Source: Ruminococcus sp. NK3A76 (GTDB lineage Bacteria > Bacillota > Clostridia > Oscillospirales > Ruminococcaceae). From it: a DNA stretch of 64,000 bases. Positions 34,790 to 43,174 of this stretch are shown here, piece after piece. The DNA lies in NCBI RefSeq assembly GCF_000686125.1, contig NZ_JMMA01000002.1:2604001-2668000 (forward strand), read 5' to 3'. Below the pieces are notes generated by a model that was not told the origin of the DNA, did no database searches, and was given only the letters and a program-made list of their open reading frames with translations. Each line of letters begins with the position of its first letter. The stretch's first letter is position 1. The translations under genes and the position numbers were made by a program.

Positions 34790-34839
34790 ATAAATGTGTT
34801 TAATTATTTAAACAAGTTTTATTATGGAGGTATTATTAA

Positions 34840-36561
34840 ATGGCACAGAGATATTGTCAGGCTTGCGGCAACGCACTCGGTGATAACGAGACCTTTTGCG
34901 GTGCCTGCGGCGCACCCAACGATCTGCCTGCCGGCGGTAACGGGGCTGTTCCTTCGGCTGTTCCTCAGCCCAAGCAGGGCGGCGGCGCAGCAGCAGCTCT
35001 TGCAGGCAAGAAGAATCTTATCATAATAGCAGGTGCGGTGCTCGTAGTTGTTATCGTGGCTATCGTTATCATACACAACCTTACAAAGTATCAGACGATA
35101 GACGCAAAGGATCTCGTAAGAGTTGAATTCAAGGGCATGGACGGAAAGGGAACTGCCGTTGCAATGCTCAACACCGACCACGAGGAATACGACAAGGAAA
35201 GCGGCGAGTCCGAGGTAAAGAAGGGCAGCGACTTCCTTGTTACAAGCGATGACGAGGACTACAAGGACAGACTTCTCGGCGCATACTCCAAGGCAGACAG
35301 CAAGAAGGAAGCCAAGGATATGCAGGAAGTCATCATGGACACCAAGAAGGACGGCGAGCTCAGGAACATCAGCTTCGACCTTTCCGACGAAGACAAGCTC
35401 TCCAACGGCGACACAGTAACAGTTACTGTTGATTTCGACGAGGACGAGTTCAAGAAGGCAGGCATCAAGCTCGAGAACACTGAGTTCGAGGTTGAGGTAG
35501 AAGGCCTTAACGAAGTAAAGACTATCGACGTATTTGATTACTGCGAGGTCAAGTTTGACGGTTTTGACGGCTTCGGTTCCTACTCTGTAGAGACAAAGGC
35601 TGACATTCCGGACGAGCTCAAGGATTACATCAGCTTCGGCAGAGCAGACTACAACGACAACCTCAAGAACGGCGACAAGGTAAAGGTAGAGGCTTACGTT
35701 TACGGCAACTATTCTGACGACGACGGCGACGTTTACTACATCAAGACAAAGGAAGACAACTACTACGATTACGGCTACAAGAGCGGCGAGAGCCTCACAA
35801 AGGAATATGATGTTTCCGGCCTTAAGGAGCTCTCCGAGTATGATCCTACAGCTGACATCAAGGTAGAGTTCTCCGGCGTTGGCCCTTACAAGATCAGCAA
35901 GATAAACAAGGACGGTCTTACACCTGAGATCGCTGATTCACTCTCCTTCGACTATTCTTGGGACAAGGAGTACAACGTAGGCGATTCCGTTGAGATCAAG
36001 GTTTACCCCTACAGCAACCTTAAGGATCTTGGCTACAAGCTCAAGGGCTCGGCTGACAGCGACGGCTACTACATCTACAACATAACCCTTACAGAGGATA
36101 TGGTGCCTGTTCTTATCACAAAGAAGGACGACGTAGGCGACCTTAACAAGGAAAGCGAGGCTTACTTCACAGAGGCTCTTGAAAACTTCAAGGAGAACAA
36201 GAAGGATTCAAGATACATCGGCGATGTTACACTTTCTGAAGACCCCAAGAGCTGGAGCGATTTCGAGCTCGAAAAGACATACCTTGTAACTGCCAAGGAG
36301 ATGTCCGCTAAGGATTACGACGAGAATTCCAAGCTCGCAAGGATCTACAAGGTAACTATCACAGACAAGAAGAACAAGAAGTATGAAGCACACGTTCTCT
36401 TCTACGGCTACAACCTCGTAAAGGCTAACGGCGAGCTCATGCTCACAAACAACTACATCAACTGCTACGCTTGCAAGAAGAAGCTCGGCGATTACACCAA
36501 GTTCTTTGAGGACGATTATCACTTCTCCAAGGACAAGTACACTGTAACAGCAGTAAGCTGA
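34840..36561 (+). CDS. Zinc-ribbon membrane protein with repeated extracellular domains
   Basis: 573 residues. A zinc ribbon (Cys6, Cys9, Cys20, Cys23), a Gly/Pro/Ala linker, one membrane helix (about 60-82), then about 490 extracellular residues. Three related units start VRVEFKGMDGKG, CEVKFDGFDGFG and IKVEFSGVGPYK and each carries an NGD.V.V-like strand, so a domain of roughly 100 residues is repeated. A last unit ends with CYACKK. Codon use is strongly biased (AAG, GAC, CTT, TTC), unlike the neighbours, and the promoter is perfect, so high expression is likely. Role unknown; the zinc ribbon would lie in the cytoplasm. Confidence 0.85.
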   Translation: MAQRYCQACGNALGDNETFCGACGAPNDLPAGGNGAVPSAVPQPKQGGGAAAALAGKKNLIIIAGAVLVVVIVAIVIIHNLTKYQTIDAKDLVRVEFKGMDGKGTAVAMLNTDHEEYDKESGESEVKKGSDFLVTSDDEDYKDRLLGAYSKADSKKEAKDMQEVIMDTKKDGELRNISFDLSDEDKLSNGDTVTVTVDFDEDEFKKAGIKLENTEFEVEVEGLNEVKTIDVFDYCEVKFDGFDGFGSYSVETKADIPDELKDYISFGRADYNDNLKNGDKVKVEAYVYGNYSDDDGDVYYIKTKEDNYYDYGYKSGESLTKEYDVSGLKELSEYDPTADIKVEFSGVGPYKISKINKDGLTPEIADSLSFDYSWDKEYNVGDSVEIKVYPYSNLKDLGYKLKGSADSDGYYIYNITLTEDMVPVLITKKDDVGDLNKESEAYFTEALENFKENKKDSRYIGDVTLSEDPKSWSDFELEKTYLVTAKEMSAKDYDENSKLARIYKVTITDKKNKKYEAHVLFYGYNLVKANGELMLTNNYINCYACKKKLGDYTKFFEDDYHFSKDKYTVTAVS

Positions 36562-36593
36562 TAACAAGCGCAGGCGCAATAAAGCTATGATAC

Positions 36594-36630
36594 AAGGCAC
36601 TTATGTCAGACGGCATAAGTGCCTTTTTGT
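36594..36630 (+). terminator. Terminator of the zinc-ribbon gene
   Basis: AAGGCACTTATG / CATAAGTGCCTT, 12-bp stem and 8-nt loop, then TTTTTG. Very similar to the terminator at 55061-55098 and with the same flanks. Confidence 0.92.
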
Positions 36631-36645
36631 ATACGCAGACGGCGT

Positions 36646-37172
36646 TTTCAGGTAACAGTTAACAGTTAACAGGTAACAGGTAACAGGTTACAGTTAACAG
36701 TTAACAGTTAAGGTGCGCCTGACGGCGCAGATGGCCATTCGGCCTGTCAGTCGGACGATTTCAGCTATGCCGTGGGACGTGCGTCCGAAGGGTCGAGGGG
36801 CGACCGGAAAGCCCCTCGGTGTAGCCCCTGAGGACGAGAGCGTACCCTTGAAGATAAGCTGACCCCACTAATTAGCTAAAGGGGAACGGTTGGCTTATTC
36901 CTACGCTACAGGTAGGGGGGCTTTCCGGTCGCCCCCCTGCGGCAGCGGAGCTGCCGCTCACCCCCTTCGGGTTGGCAAGTCCTGCGACATAGCTGAAATC
37001 GTCTGACAAACACGGCCGAATGGCCATAAGCGGCGTAAGCCGCACCATTACTATTCACTATTCATTCTTCACTATTCACTATTCACTGAGCGCAGCGTTT
37101 CTGCCCGAATGGGCATAAGCGGCGCAGCCGCACCACAATTATGCATTATGCATTCTTAATTCTGCATTCTTA
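36646..37172. repeat. Mosaic intergenic repeat cluster, copy 9
   Basis: About 530 bp without a gene: CAGTTAA and CAGGTAA heptamers, hairpin GCGCC/GGCGC, palindrome GGCCATTCGGCC, the large element (36785-36970), palindrome GGCCGAATGGCC, GCGGCGTAAGCCGC, TATTCAC heptamers, GCCCGAATGGGC, GCGGCGCAGCCGC, then ATGCAT octamers. Many modules occur in mirrored order around the large element. Confidence 0.88.
36785..36970 (+). repeat. Large dispersed element (LE), copy a
   Basis: 186 bp from CCGAAGGG to CCCTTCGG. Inverted arms GGGGCGACCGGAAAGCCCC and GGGGCTTTCCGGTCGCCCC; between them AGCTGA and CCTACGCTAC, which recur in the other copies. Confidence 0.9.
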
Positions 37173-37184
37173 GTTGCCTTGCTC

Positions 37185-37213
37185 TTGACAAAAGGCAAAA
37201 AAAGTGATAAAAT
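37185..37213 (+). promoter_or_regulatory. Promoter of rex
   Basis: TTGACA (37185-37190) and TAAAAT (37208-37213), 17-bp spacer. A second TTGACA lies just downstream (about 37219). No clear Rex operator is seen. Confidence 0.65.
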
Positions 37214-37263
37214 AATATTGACAAAAATTTATCATTCTATCATACTATTCCGAGGTGAGAGTA

Positions 37264-37926
37264 ATGAATAAAAACGGTGAGGTCTCAGCATCGGTGATCA
37301 AGAGATTGCCCCGTTATTACAGGTTTTTAGGCGAGCTTATGAAGCAGAAGGTCGAGAGGATATCTTCAAGGGAGCTCGCATCGCTCATGAAGCTGACCGC
37401 TTCACAGATAAGGCAGGATCTTAACTGCTTCGGCGGCTTCGGCCAGCAGGGCTACGGCTATAATGTTTCCGACCTGCACGAGCAGATAGGCAAGATACTC
37501 GGCGTTGACAAGAAATACAATACTATTCTTATCGGCGCAGGCAACTTAGGCCGTGCAATAGCTTCGCACATCAATTTCGAGACAAGGGGCTGCCAGCTCA
37601 TAGGCATATTCGATGCAAACAAGAATGTCGCCGGCAAGGTCGTCGCTCAGACTACCGTGCGCCACATAGACGAGCTTGAATTCTTCTGCCGCACCTACAA
37701 GCCCGAGGTGGCTGTGCTGTGCATACCCAAGGCAAGCACGCAGGCTGTCGCAGAGCTGCTTGTAAGTCTTGGCGTAAAGGCCTTCTGGAACTTCTCACAC
37801 TACGACCTGAGCATTGATTACGAGGGCATCGTGGTCGAGAACGTACACTTAGGCGACTCGCTGCTGACACTCACATACGGCGTAACTCACACGCTGGGCA
37901 ATGATGACGGCGCAAACAACAAGTGA
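37264..37926 (+). CDS. rex: Redox-sensing transcriptional repressor Rex
   Basis: 220 residues from ATG at 37264 (GAGGTGAGAGTA ahead). Winged-helix domain in 1-85 (VIKRLPRYYRFLGELMKQ, SRELASLMKLTASQIRQDLN) and a Rossmann domain with GAGNLGRAIASH for NADH. Rex represses fermentation and redox genes and is released when NADH rises. Monocistronic, with its own terminator. The acn-icd operon across from it is a plausible but unproven target. Confidence 0.96.
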   Translation: MNKNGEVSASVIKRLPRYYRFLGELMKQKVERISSRELASLMKLTASQIRQDLNCFGGFGQQGYGYNVSDLHEQIGKILGVDKKYNTILIGAGNLGRAIASHINFETRGCQLIGIFDANKNVAGKVVAQTTVRHIDELEFFCRTYKPEVAVLCIPKASTQAVAELLVSLGVKAFWNFSHYDLSIDYEGIVVENVHLGDSLLTLTYGVTHTLGNDDGANNK

Positions 37927-37933
37927 TAACACT

Positions 37934-37962
37934 CCCCTCTCCTGTTTTGGAGAGGGGTTTTT
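37934..37962 (+). terminator. Terminator of rex
   Basis: CCCCTCTCC / GGAGAGGGG stem with a 6-nt loop and TTTTT tail, 8 bp after the stop. Confidence 0.95.
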
Positions 37963-38071
37963 AGTGGGGGGCTTTCAGGCCGTGCAGACGGCTTATGCGC
38001 CGCCTCGACCCTTCGCAGCAGTGCATTGCCGCTGCAAATTCCGATTTATCCTTGTAGCGAATAAACACAAA

Positions 38072-38101
38072 GCCCCCGAGTTTTTAGCAAACTTCGGGGG
38101 C
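38072..38101 (-). terminator. Probable terminator of the acn-icd operon
   Basis: GCCCCCGA.GTTT / AAAC.TTCGGGGGC hairpin. On the minus strand it is followed by TTTGTGTTTATT. It stands beyond the MITE relative to icd, suggesting that the MITE separated icd from its terminator. Confidence 0.65.
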
Positions 38102-38109
38102 AGTATTTT

Positions 38110-38287
38110 TAAGGCAACACCGCACAAAGACCGCCTGAAGGCTTTGTACGCAACTTACTTGCATCTTTTCCGTCATATTACACATTTTTTCCTTGAAATA
38201 CGGTAGTATTCCTTCGGAAAATCTGTGCAATCTGACGAAAAAGCTGACTGCGCAATTTGCGCACAATCTTCGTGCGGTGTTGCCTTA
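38110..38287. mobile_element. 178-bp MITE with 21-bp terminal inverted repeats
   Basis: The ends (38110-38130 and 38267-38287) are 21-nt inverted repeats matching at 20 positions, beginning TAAGGCAACACCGCAC. The interior is AT-rich and non-coding. A TA or AA duplication cannot be settled by eye. A solo end of the same family is at 34658. The transposase that would mobilise it is not in the window. Confidence 0.8.
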
Positions 38288-38289
38288 AT

Positions 38290-38348
38290 AACCATCGCCC
38301 GCAGGGCGATACCTTAACTGTTACCTGTTACCTGTTACCTGTTAACTG
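38290..38348. repeat. Mosaic intergenic repeat, copy 10
   Basis: Hairpin ATCGCCC-GCA-GGGCGAT followed by TTAACTG/TTACCTG heptamers, right after the stop of icd. Confidence 0.8.
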
Positions 38349-38349
38349 A

Positions 38350-39561
38350 TCATAAGAGTGCTTTGAGTCTCTCGTCAACTGCTTTGAGGAAGTCCTCTGT
38401 GTTGACCTTCTGCTTGTTTTCGAGCTTTGAGAGCAGGTAGAGGTCACCTGTCATAACGCCGTTTTCGATAGTCTGGATAGTTGCCTTTTCCAGCTTGTCA
38501 GCAAACGCCATAAGCTCGGGAAGCTCATCGAGCTCGCCTCTCTTGCGCAGAGCGCCTGTCCATGCAAAGAGCGTAGCTACGGAGTTTGTGGAGGTCTCCT
38601 CGCCCTTGAGGTGCTTGTAGTAGTGGCGCTGAACTGTGCCGTGTGCTGCCTCGTACTCGTAAACGCCGTCAGGAGAAACGAGAACAGATGTCATCATAGC
38701 AAGCGAGCCGTAGGCTGTAGCTACCATGTCGGACATAACGTCGCCGTCGTAGTTCTTGCAAGCCCAGATATAGCCGCCCTCAGAGCGGATAACTCTTGCA
38801 ACTGCGTCGTCTATGAGAGTGTAGAAATACTCGATGCCTGCCTCGGCAAACTTTTCCTTGTACTCGTTCTCGAATATCTCAGCAAAGATATCCTTGAATG
38901 TGTGGTCGTACTTCTTGGAGATAGTGTCCTTTGTAGCGAACCATACGTCCTTCTTGCAGTCAAGAGCGTAGTTGAAGCAAGCCCTTGCAAATGAGCCTAT
39001 AGAGTCCTCTCTGTTGTGAAGACCCTGGATAATGCCTGCTGTGTCCTTGAAGTCAAATATCTGCTCCCTGGAAACATTGCCCTCGGCATCTGTGAGCACG
39101 AGCTCTGCCTTTGAGCCCTTGGGGCACTTCATCTCGACGTTCTTATACACATCGCCGTAAGCGTGACGTGCGATAGTGATAGGCTTTGTCCATGTAGGGA
39201 TATAGGGGGTGATGCCCTTGACAAGTATAGGTGTGCGGAAGACTGTGCCGTCGAGCATTGCTCTTATTGTGCCGTTAGGCGACTTCCACATCTCCTTAAG
39301 GTTATACTCAGGCATTCTTGCGGCATTCGGTGTGATAGTTGCACACTTTACAGCTACGCCGTATTTCTTGGTAGCGTTTGCCGAGTCGATAGTTACCTGG
39401 TCGTCAGTCTCGTTTCTGTGAACAAGGCCAAGATCATAATACTCTGTCTTAAGGTCGATATACGGGGTGAGAAGGATATCCTTTATCTCCTGCCAGATAA
39501 TTCTGGTCATCTCATCTCCGTCCATCTCAACTAAGGGTGTCTTCATCTGAATTTTTGACAT
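38350..39561 (-). CDS. icd: NADP-dependent isocitrate dehydrogenase
   Basis: 403 residues from ATG at 39561 with GGAGG 9 nt upstream. Eukaryote-like type [39 protein letters not shown], the metal-binding [15 protein letters not shown] and the C-terminal [11 protein letters not shown]. It oxidises isocitrate to 2-oxoglutarate with NADPH formation, supplying glutamate. Last gene of the acn operon. No citrate synthase gene in the window. Confidence 0.95.
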   Translation of the reverse strand: MSKIQMKTPLVEMDGDEMTRIIWQEIKDILLTPYIDLKTEYYDLGLVHRNETDDQVTIDSANATKKYGVAVKCATITPNAARMPEYNLKEMWKSPNGTIRAMLDGTVFRTPILVKGITPYIPTWTKPITIARHAYGDVYKNVEMKCPKGSKAELVLTDAEGNVSREQIFDFKDTAGIIQGLHNREDSIGSFARACFNYALDCKKDVWFATKDTISKKYDHTFKDIFAEIFENEYKEKFAEAGIEYFYTLIDDAVARVIRSEGGYIWACKNYDGDVMSDMVATAYGSLAMMTSVLVSPDGVYEYEAAHGTVQRHYYKHLKGEETSTNSVATLFAWTGALRKRGELDELPELMAFADKLEKATIQTIENGVMTGDLYLLSKLENKQKVNTEDFLKAVDERLKALL

Positions 39562-39584
39562 ATATCTATCCTCCAAAAATTTAA

Positions 39585-40130
39585 TTACGATAAGAGTTTC
39601 GCTACATTGACGGTCAGCACGCCTTTATAGATGCCTACCGGTATATCCTGCGAAAAGGGATATATCTGCGGATAATCACCGTTATCGAAGTCATACACGA
39701 GCGTTCTTTCAAACTTCGGGTCGATTATCCAATATTCACGCACGCCGCTTTCTTTATAAAGAGCGAGCTTTCTTACATAATCGTCCGAGCGGTTTGACGA
39801 CACCACCTCGATAACAAGATCCGGCGCACCGTTTATCCTTTTGCCGTCACGCTTATCAGCGTCACATACTACAAAAATATCAGGCTGAACGACATTGTAT
39901 TCATCAAGCACAACATCGAACGGCGCCATAAAAGGCTTGCAGCTGCCGCCATTTTTGCTTATAAAATCCCTGAGCATTGAACACACGGAAAAGCTGATGT
40001 CAAAATGCAGCTCATCAGGCGCAGCAAGCGCCACTATCTCACCGTCGATAAGCTCTGTATGCTCATTGGTATCCTGAGTCTTTGCAAAGTATTCCTCTGC
40101 CGTATATTTCTTTTTTTCAGCAAGCGGCAT
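39585..40130 (-). CDS. Uma2-family (DUF820) PD-(D/E)XK nuclease-like protein
   Basis: 181 residues with the family pattern: [51 protein letters not shown] and [14 protein letters not shown]. The Asp of QPD, Glu of VIEVV and a following Lys would make the nuclease core. Function in cells is not settled for the family. It lies 13 nt after the 88-aa membrane protein gene and 23 nt before icd, so it is embedded in a metabolic operon. Confidence 0.88.
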   Translation of the reverse strand: MPLAEKKKYTAEEYFAKTQDTNEHTELIDGEIVALAAPDELHFDISFSVCSMLRDFISKNGGSCKPFMAPFDVVLDEYNVVQPDIFVVCDADKRDGKRINGAPDLVIEVVSSNRSDDYVRKLALYKESGVREYWIIDPKFERTLVYDFDNGDYPQIYPFSQDIPVGIYKGVLTVNVAKLLS

Positions 40131-40143
40131 AATCTCAACTCCT

Positions 40144-40410
40144 TTAAACTATCTCCTTAAGCCAGTCCATAATCGGCGTAAGGCCTATCCAGAAGGGGCT
40201 TGTTATCAACAGCGCTATTATCACATAGCAGGCTATCGCTGCTGCCCTGATTGCGGGTTTTGAAGGCTTATCATCTGTCTTTTTTGCTTTTGATAGCTTT
40301 ACTATCCTGATAACTATGACTATGAGGATCAAAAGCAAAACAGCCGAAGCAGCAAAGATAATTTTAAGCGATTTGTCAAGTGCTATGAATATGGGAGCAT
40401 AATCGTCCAT
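40144..40410 (-). CDS. Small membrane protein, 88 aa
   Basis: Two membrane helices (about 12-36 and 54-75) separated by a basic loop, SKAKKTDDKPSKPA. No family recognised. Between the 106-aa membrane protein (19-bp gap) and the Uma2 gene (13-bp gap) in the acn-icd operon. Confidence 0.7.
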   Translation of the reverse strand: MDDYAPIFIALDKSLKIIFAASAVLLLILIVIVIRIVKLSKAKKTDDKPSKPAIRAAAIACYVIIALLITSPFWIGLTPIMDWLKEIV

Positions 40411-40429
40411 ATTAACCTCCTTTACGGGG

Positions 40430-40750
40430 TCAGCCCAACACCTTAAGCCTCACAAAAAGTATCACGCAGGCTATGATAAAGAAAAGTATACTTAGCCCGT
40501 CGGAAACAAAGACCGTTTTGCGCTTATTGTTATATTTCTTTTCAAGCCTTTTATATATCAGATCATAGTGCAGCACTATGCCGAGAACAAACCCGGCAAG
40601 CGCTATAAAAAAGGGCAGATAGATATGGTTTTTGTGAAGCTTTATCAGCTCCGGGAACACCAGCGCCACTAAAGCAAGCCCCGTGCCCGTGCCGGGCAGG
40701 TGGCGGTCGTGAAACTCTTCATCACGGTCGTTGTAGTCTCTTATGTACAT
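40430..40750 (-). CDS. Small membrane protein, 106 aa
   Basis: Charged N-terminus (RDYNDRDEEFHDRHLPG) and three hydrophobic segments (22-34, 42-62, 83-103). No family recognised. Its ATG overlaps the stop of acn by 1 nt (TAATG), so translation is coupled to aconitase. Confidence 0.7.
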   Translation of the reverse strand: MYIRDYNDRDEEFHDRHLPGTGTGLALVALVFPELIKLHKNHIYLPFFIALAGFVLGIVLHYDLIYKRLEKKYNNKRKTVFVSDGLSILFFIIACVILFVRLKVLG

Positions 40751-42687
40751 TACTTAAGGCTCTCTCTTGTGTAATCAAGCAATCCGCCTGCAAGGATGAT
40801 ATCCTTTGTTCTGCCTGTGAGCTCGCAGAGAACGGGTATCTCTATGCCCTTTGTCTTGTCCTTGAGGGTAAGCTCTGTCTTGCCTGCCTCGATGTCAGCT
40901 CTGACATTTTCAAGAGCTATCTCGTCGCCCTGGTCTATCTTGTCGTAGTCAGCTTCGTTGACGAATGTGAGGGGGAGAATGCCTGCGTTTATAAGGTTTG
41001 CTCTGTGTATTCTTGCAAAGCTCTTGACAACTACTGCCTTGATGCCGAGGTAGAGAGGAGCAAGTGCTGCGTGCTCACGGGAGCTGCCCTGGCCGTAGTT
41101 CTGGCCGCCGACTATGATAGACTTGCCGAGGTTCTTGGCTCTTCTCGGGAAGTCCTCATCGCATACTGTGAAGCAGTGCTGCGAGATAGCAGGGATATTC
41201 GAGCGCAGAGGGAGTATCTTTGCGCCTGCCGGCATGATGTGGTCGGTAGTGATATTATCCTCGACCTTAAGAGACACCTTGCACTCGATGTTGTCAACGA
41301 GCGGAGCTGTCTCAGGGTAGGGCTTGATATTGGGGCCACGGAGTATCTCCACGCTGTCCATTTCTGCCTCAGCTGCCGGGGGCTCTACCATATTATCGTT
41401 TATCGTAAACTGCTTGGGCATCTCGAACTTAGGCATATCACCTAATTCTCTCGGGTCTGTCAGATAGCCCGTGAGTGCGGAGAGTGCAGCCATTTCGGGA
41501 GATACGAGGTATATCTGGCCGTCCTTTGTGCCCGACCTGCCCTCGAAGTTACGGTTGAATGTTCTTAAGGACACACCGCCTGAGTTGGGTGACTGACCCA
41601 TGCCTATGCAGGGGCCGCAGGCAGATTCGAGTATTCTTGCGCCTGCATCTATCATTGCTGCAAGTGCGCCGTTTGAAGCTATCATATTGAGCACCTGCTT
41701 AGAGCCGGGAGCGATAGCGAGCGACACGCTCGGGTCAACAGTCTTGCCCTTAAGTATATATGCTACCTTCATCATATCCATAAAGCTGGAGTTTGTGCAG
41801 GAGCCGATACATACCTGGTCAACCTTTAACTTGCCTATCTCAGCGACTGTCTTTACATTGTCAGGGCTGTGGGGGCAGGCTGCCATAGGAACGATAGCGG
41901 AAAGGTCGATATCTATCTCCTCGTCGTATACTGCATCGTCATCTGCCTTAAGCTCTGTCCATGCATCAGCTCTGTCCTGAGCCTTAAGGAATTCAAGCGT
42001 TGTCTCGTCAGAGGGGAATATAGATGTTGTAGCGCCAAGCTCTGCGCCCATGTTTGTTATAGTTGCTCTCTCGGGAACGGTGAGTGTCTTGACACCCTCG
42101 CCGCAGTATTCTATTACCTTGCCGACACCGCCCTTGACGGACATTCTTCTTAATACTTCAAGGATAACGTCCTTTGCAGCCACCCAGGGGGAGAGCTTGC
42201 CTGTGAGGTTTACCTTGACGATCTTGGGGTATGTGATATAGTAAGCACCGCCGCCCATTGCAACTGCAACGTCAAGGCCGCCTGCACCTATAGCTATCAT
42301 ACCGATACCGCCGCCTGTGGGGGTATGGCTGTCAGAGCCGATAAGCGTCTTGCCGGGTATACCGAATCTTTCAAGGTGTACCTGGTGGCAGATGCCGTTG
42401 CCGGGGCGTGAGAAATAGATACCGTGCTTCTTGGCTACGGAGCCTATGAAGCGGTGGTCGTCAGCGTTCTCAAAGCCCGACTGGAGGGTGTTATGGTCTA
42501 TATAAGCGACAGAGCGCTCTGTCTTTACTCTCGGAACGCCGATAGCCTCGAATTCGAGGTAAGCCATTGTGCCTGTAGCGTCCTGAGTGAGGGTCTGGTC
42601 TATCCTTATGCCTATTTCGTTTCCTTTTTTGAACTCGCCGTCTACAACGTGAGCCTTAAGTATCTTCTCGGTAAGTGTAAGTCCCAT
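40750..42687 (-). CDS. acn: Aconitate hydratase
   Basis: 645 residues from ATG at 42687 (GGAAGGAATG ahead). The Fe-S cysteines are in CIGSCTNSS and ACGPCIGMG; the swivel domain has NYGQGSSREHAALAPLYLG near the C-terminus. Converts citrate to isocitrate, feeding icd, so together they make the oxidative branch to 2-oxoglutarate. This shorter form is common in Firmicutes. A perfect promoter lies 35 bp upstream. First gene of the acn-orf-orf-uma2-icd operon. Confidence 0.95.
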   Translation of the reverse strand: MGLTLTEKILKAHVVDGEFKKGNEIGIRIDQTLTQDATGTMAYLEFEAIGVPRVKTERSVAYIDHNTLQSGFENADDHRFIGSVAKKHGIYFSRPGNGICHQVHLERFGIPGKTLIGSDSHTPTGGGIGMIAIGAGGLDVAVAMGGGAYYITYPKIVKVNLTGKLSPWVAAKDVILEVLRRMSVKGGVGKVIEYCGEGVKTLTVPERATITNMGAELGATTSIFPSDETTLEFLKAQDRADAWTELKADDDAVYDEEIDIDLSAIVPMAACPHSPDNVKTVAEIGKLKVDQVCIGSCTNSSFMDMMKVAYILKGKTVDPSVSLAIAPGSKQVLNMIASNGALAAMIDAGARILESACGPCIGMGQSPNSGGVSLRTFNRNFEGRSGTKDGQIYLVSPEMAALSALTGYLTDPRELGDMPKFEMPKQFTINDNMVEPPAAEAEMDSVEILRGPNIKPYPETAPLVDNIECKVSLKVEDNITTDHIMPAGAKILPLRSNIPAISQHCFTVCDEDFPRRAKNLGKSIIVGGQNYGQGSSREHAALAPLYLGIKAVVVKSFARIHRANLINAGILPLTFVNEADYDKIDQGDEIALENVRADIEAGKTELTLKDKTKGIEIPVLCELTGRTKDIILAGGLLDYTRESLK

Positions 42688-42721
42688 GATACAACATTCC
42701 TTCCGTAATAAATATACTATA

Positions 42722-42750
42722 ATTATACTATATTTGCAAGTTGATGTCAA
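42722..42750 (-). promoter_or_regulatory. Promoter of the acn-icd operon
   Basis: Minus-strand TTGACA (42745-42750) and TATAAT (42722-42727), spacer 17 bp, perfect consensus. Confidence 0.85.
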
Positions 42751-42793
42751 GGAAATTTCATTTTGGAAAGAGTGGGTACACAATAAATTTACA

Positions 42794-42823
42794 TTGACCA
42801 AAAGGGCGAAAACGTGGTATAAC
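42794..42823 (+). promoter_or_regulatory. Promoter candidate ahead of a 14-codon frame
   Basis: TTGACC (42794-42799) and TATAAC (42818-42823) with an 18-bp spacer, divergent from acn. Confidence 0.45.
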
Positions 42824-42848
42824 AGCACTATACGAGAGGGCGATACAC

Positions 42849-42893
42849 ATGGAAAAAGACAAAAACGCCTTGGAAAGGATATACGACACATAA
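42849..42893 (+). CDS. 14-codon frame, probable gene remnant or leader peptide
   Basis: ATG at 42849 to TAA at 42893 encodes MEKDKNALERIYDT. GAGAGGG lies 8 nt upstream and a promoter-like pair about 25 bp before that. The frame stops shortly before a repeat cluster, so it may be the start of a gene destroyed by repeat insertion. No known leader peptide matched. Confidence 0.3.
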   Translation: MEKDKNALERIYDT

Positions 42894-42914
42894 AAAACCA
42901 TACCTTTTGGCAGA

Positions 42915-43174
42915 ATACCGTTAACAGGTAACAAGTAACAGGTAACAGGTAACAGGTAATGTGCGCCCTTACGGGCGCTTATGCCCATTCGGGCAATGCA
43001 GCATAAGCTATTCCTGAAAACAATAAGCCTCCGTGGATCATCATTCGTGTCCCGGAGGCTATTTTTTTTAGATACGTCCGCCGCAGGGAAATGTTTTGCA
43101 TAGCAAAACTTTCTTCTTATCGGCTTTGCCGATAAGACACGACACCTTACCTGTTACCTGTTACCTGTGACCTG
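42915..43174. repeat. Mosaic intergenic repeat, copy 11
   Basis: CAGGTAA heptamers, hairpin GCGCCC-TTAC-GGGCGC, palindrome TGCCCATTCGGGCA, then a terminator-like AGCCTCCG/CGGAGGCT hairpin with a T8 tail (about 43027-43069), hairpin CTTATCGGC/GCCGATAAG, and CCTGTTA heptamers beside the alpha-galactosidase stop. Confidence 0.85.

Noticed and set aside
42686-42931. 81-codon plus-strand frame upstream of acn
   Set aside because: Spans both divergent promoters and lacks a ribosome site.
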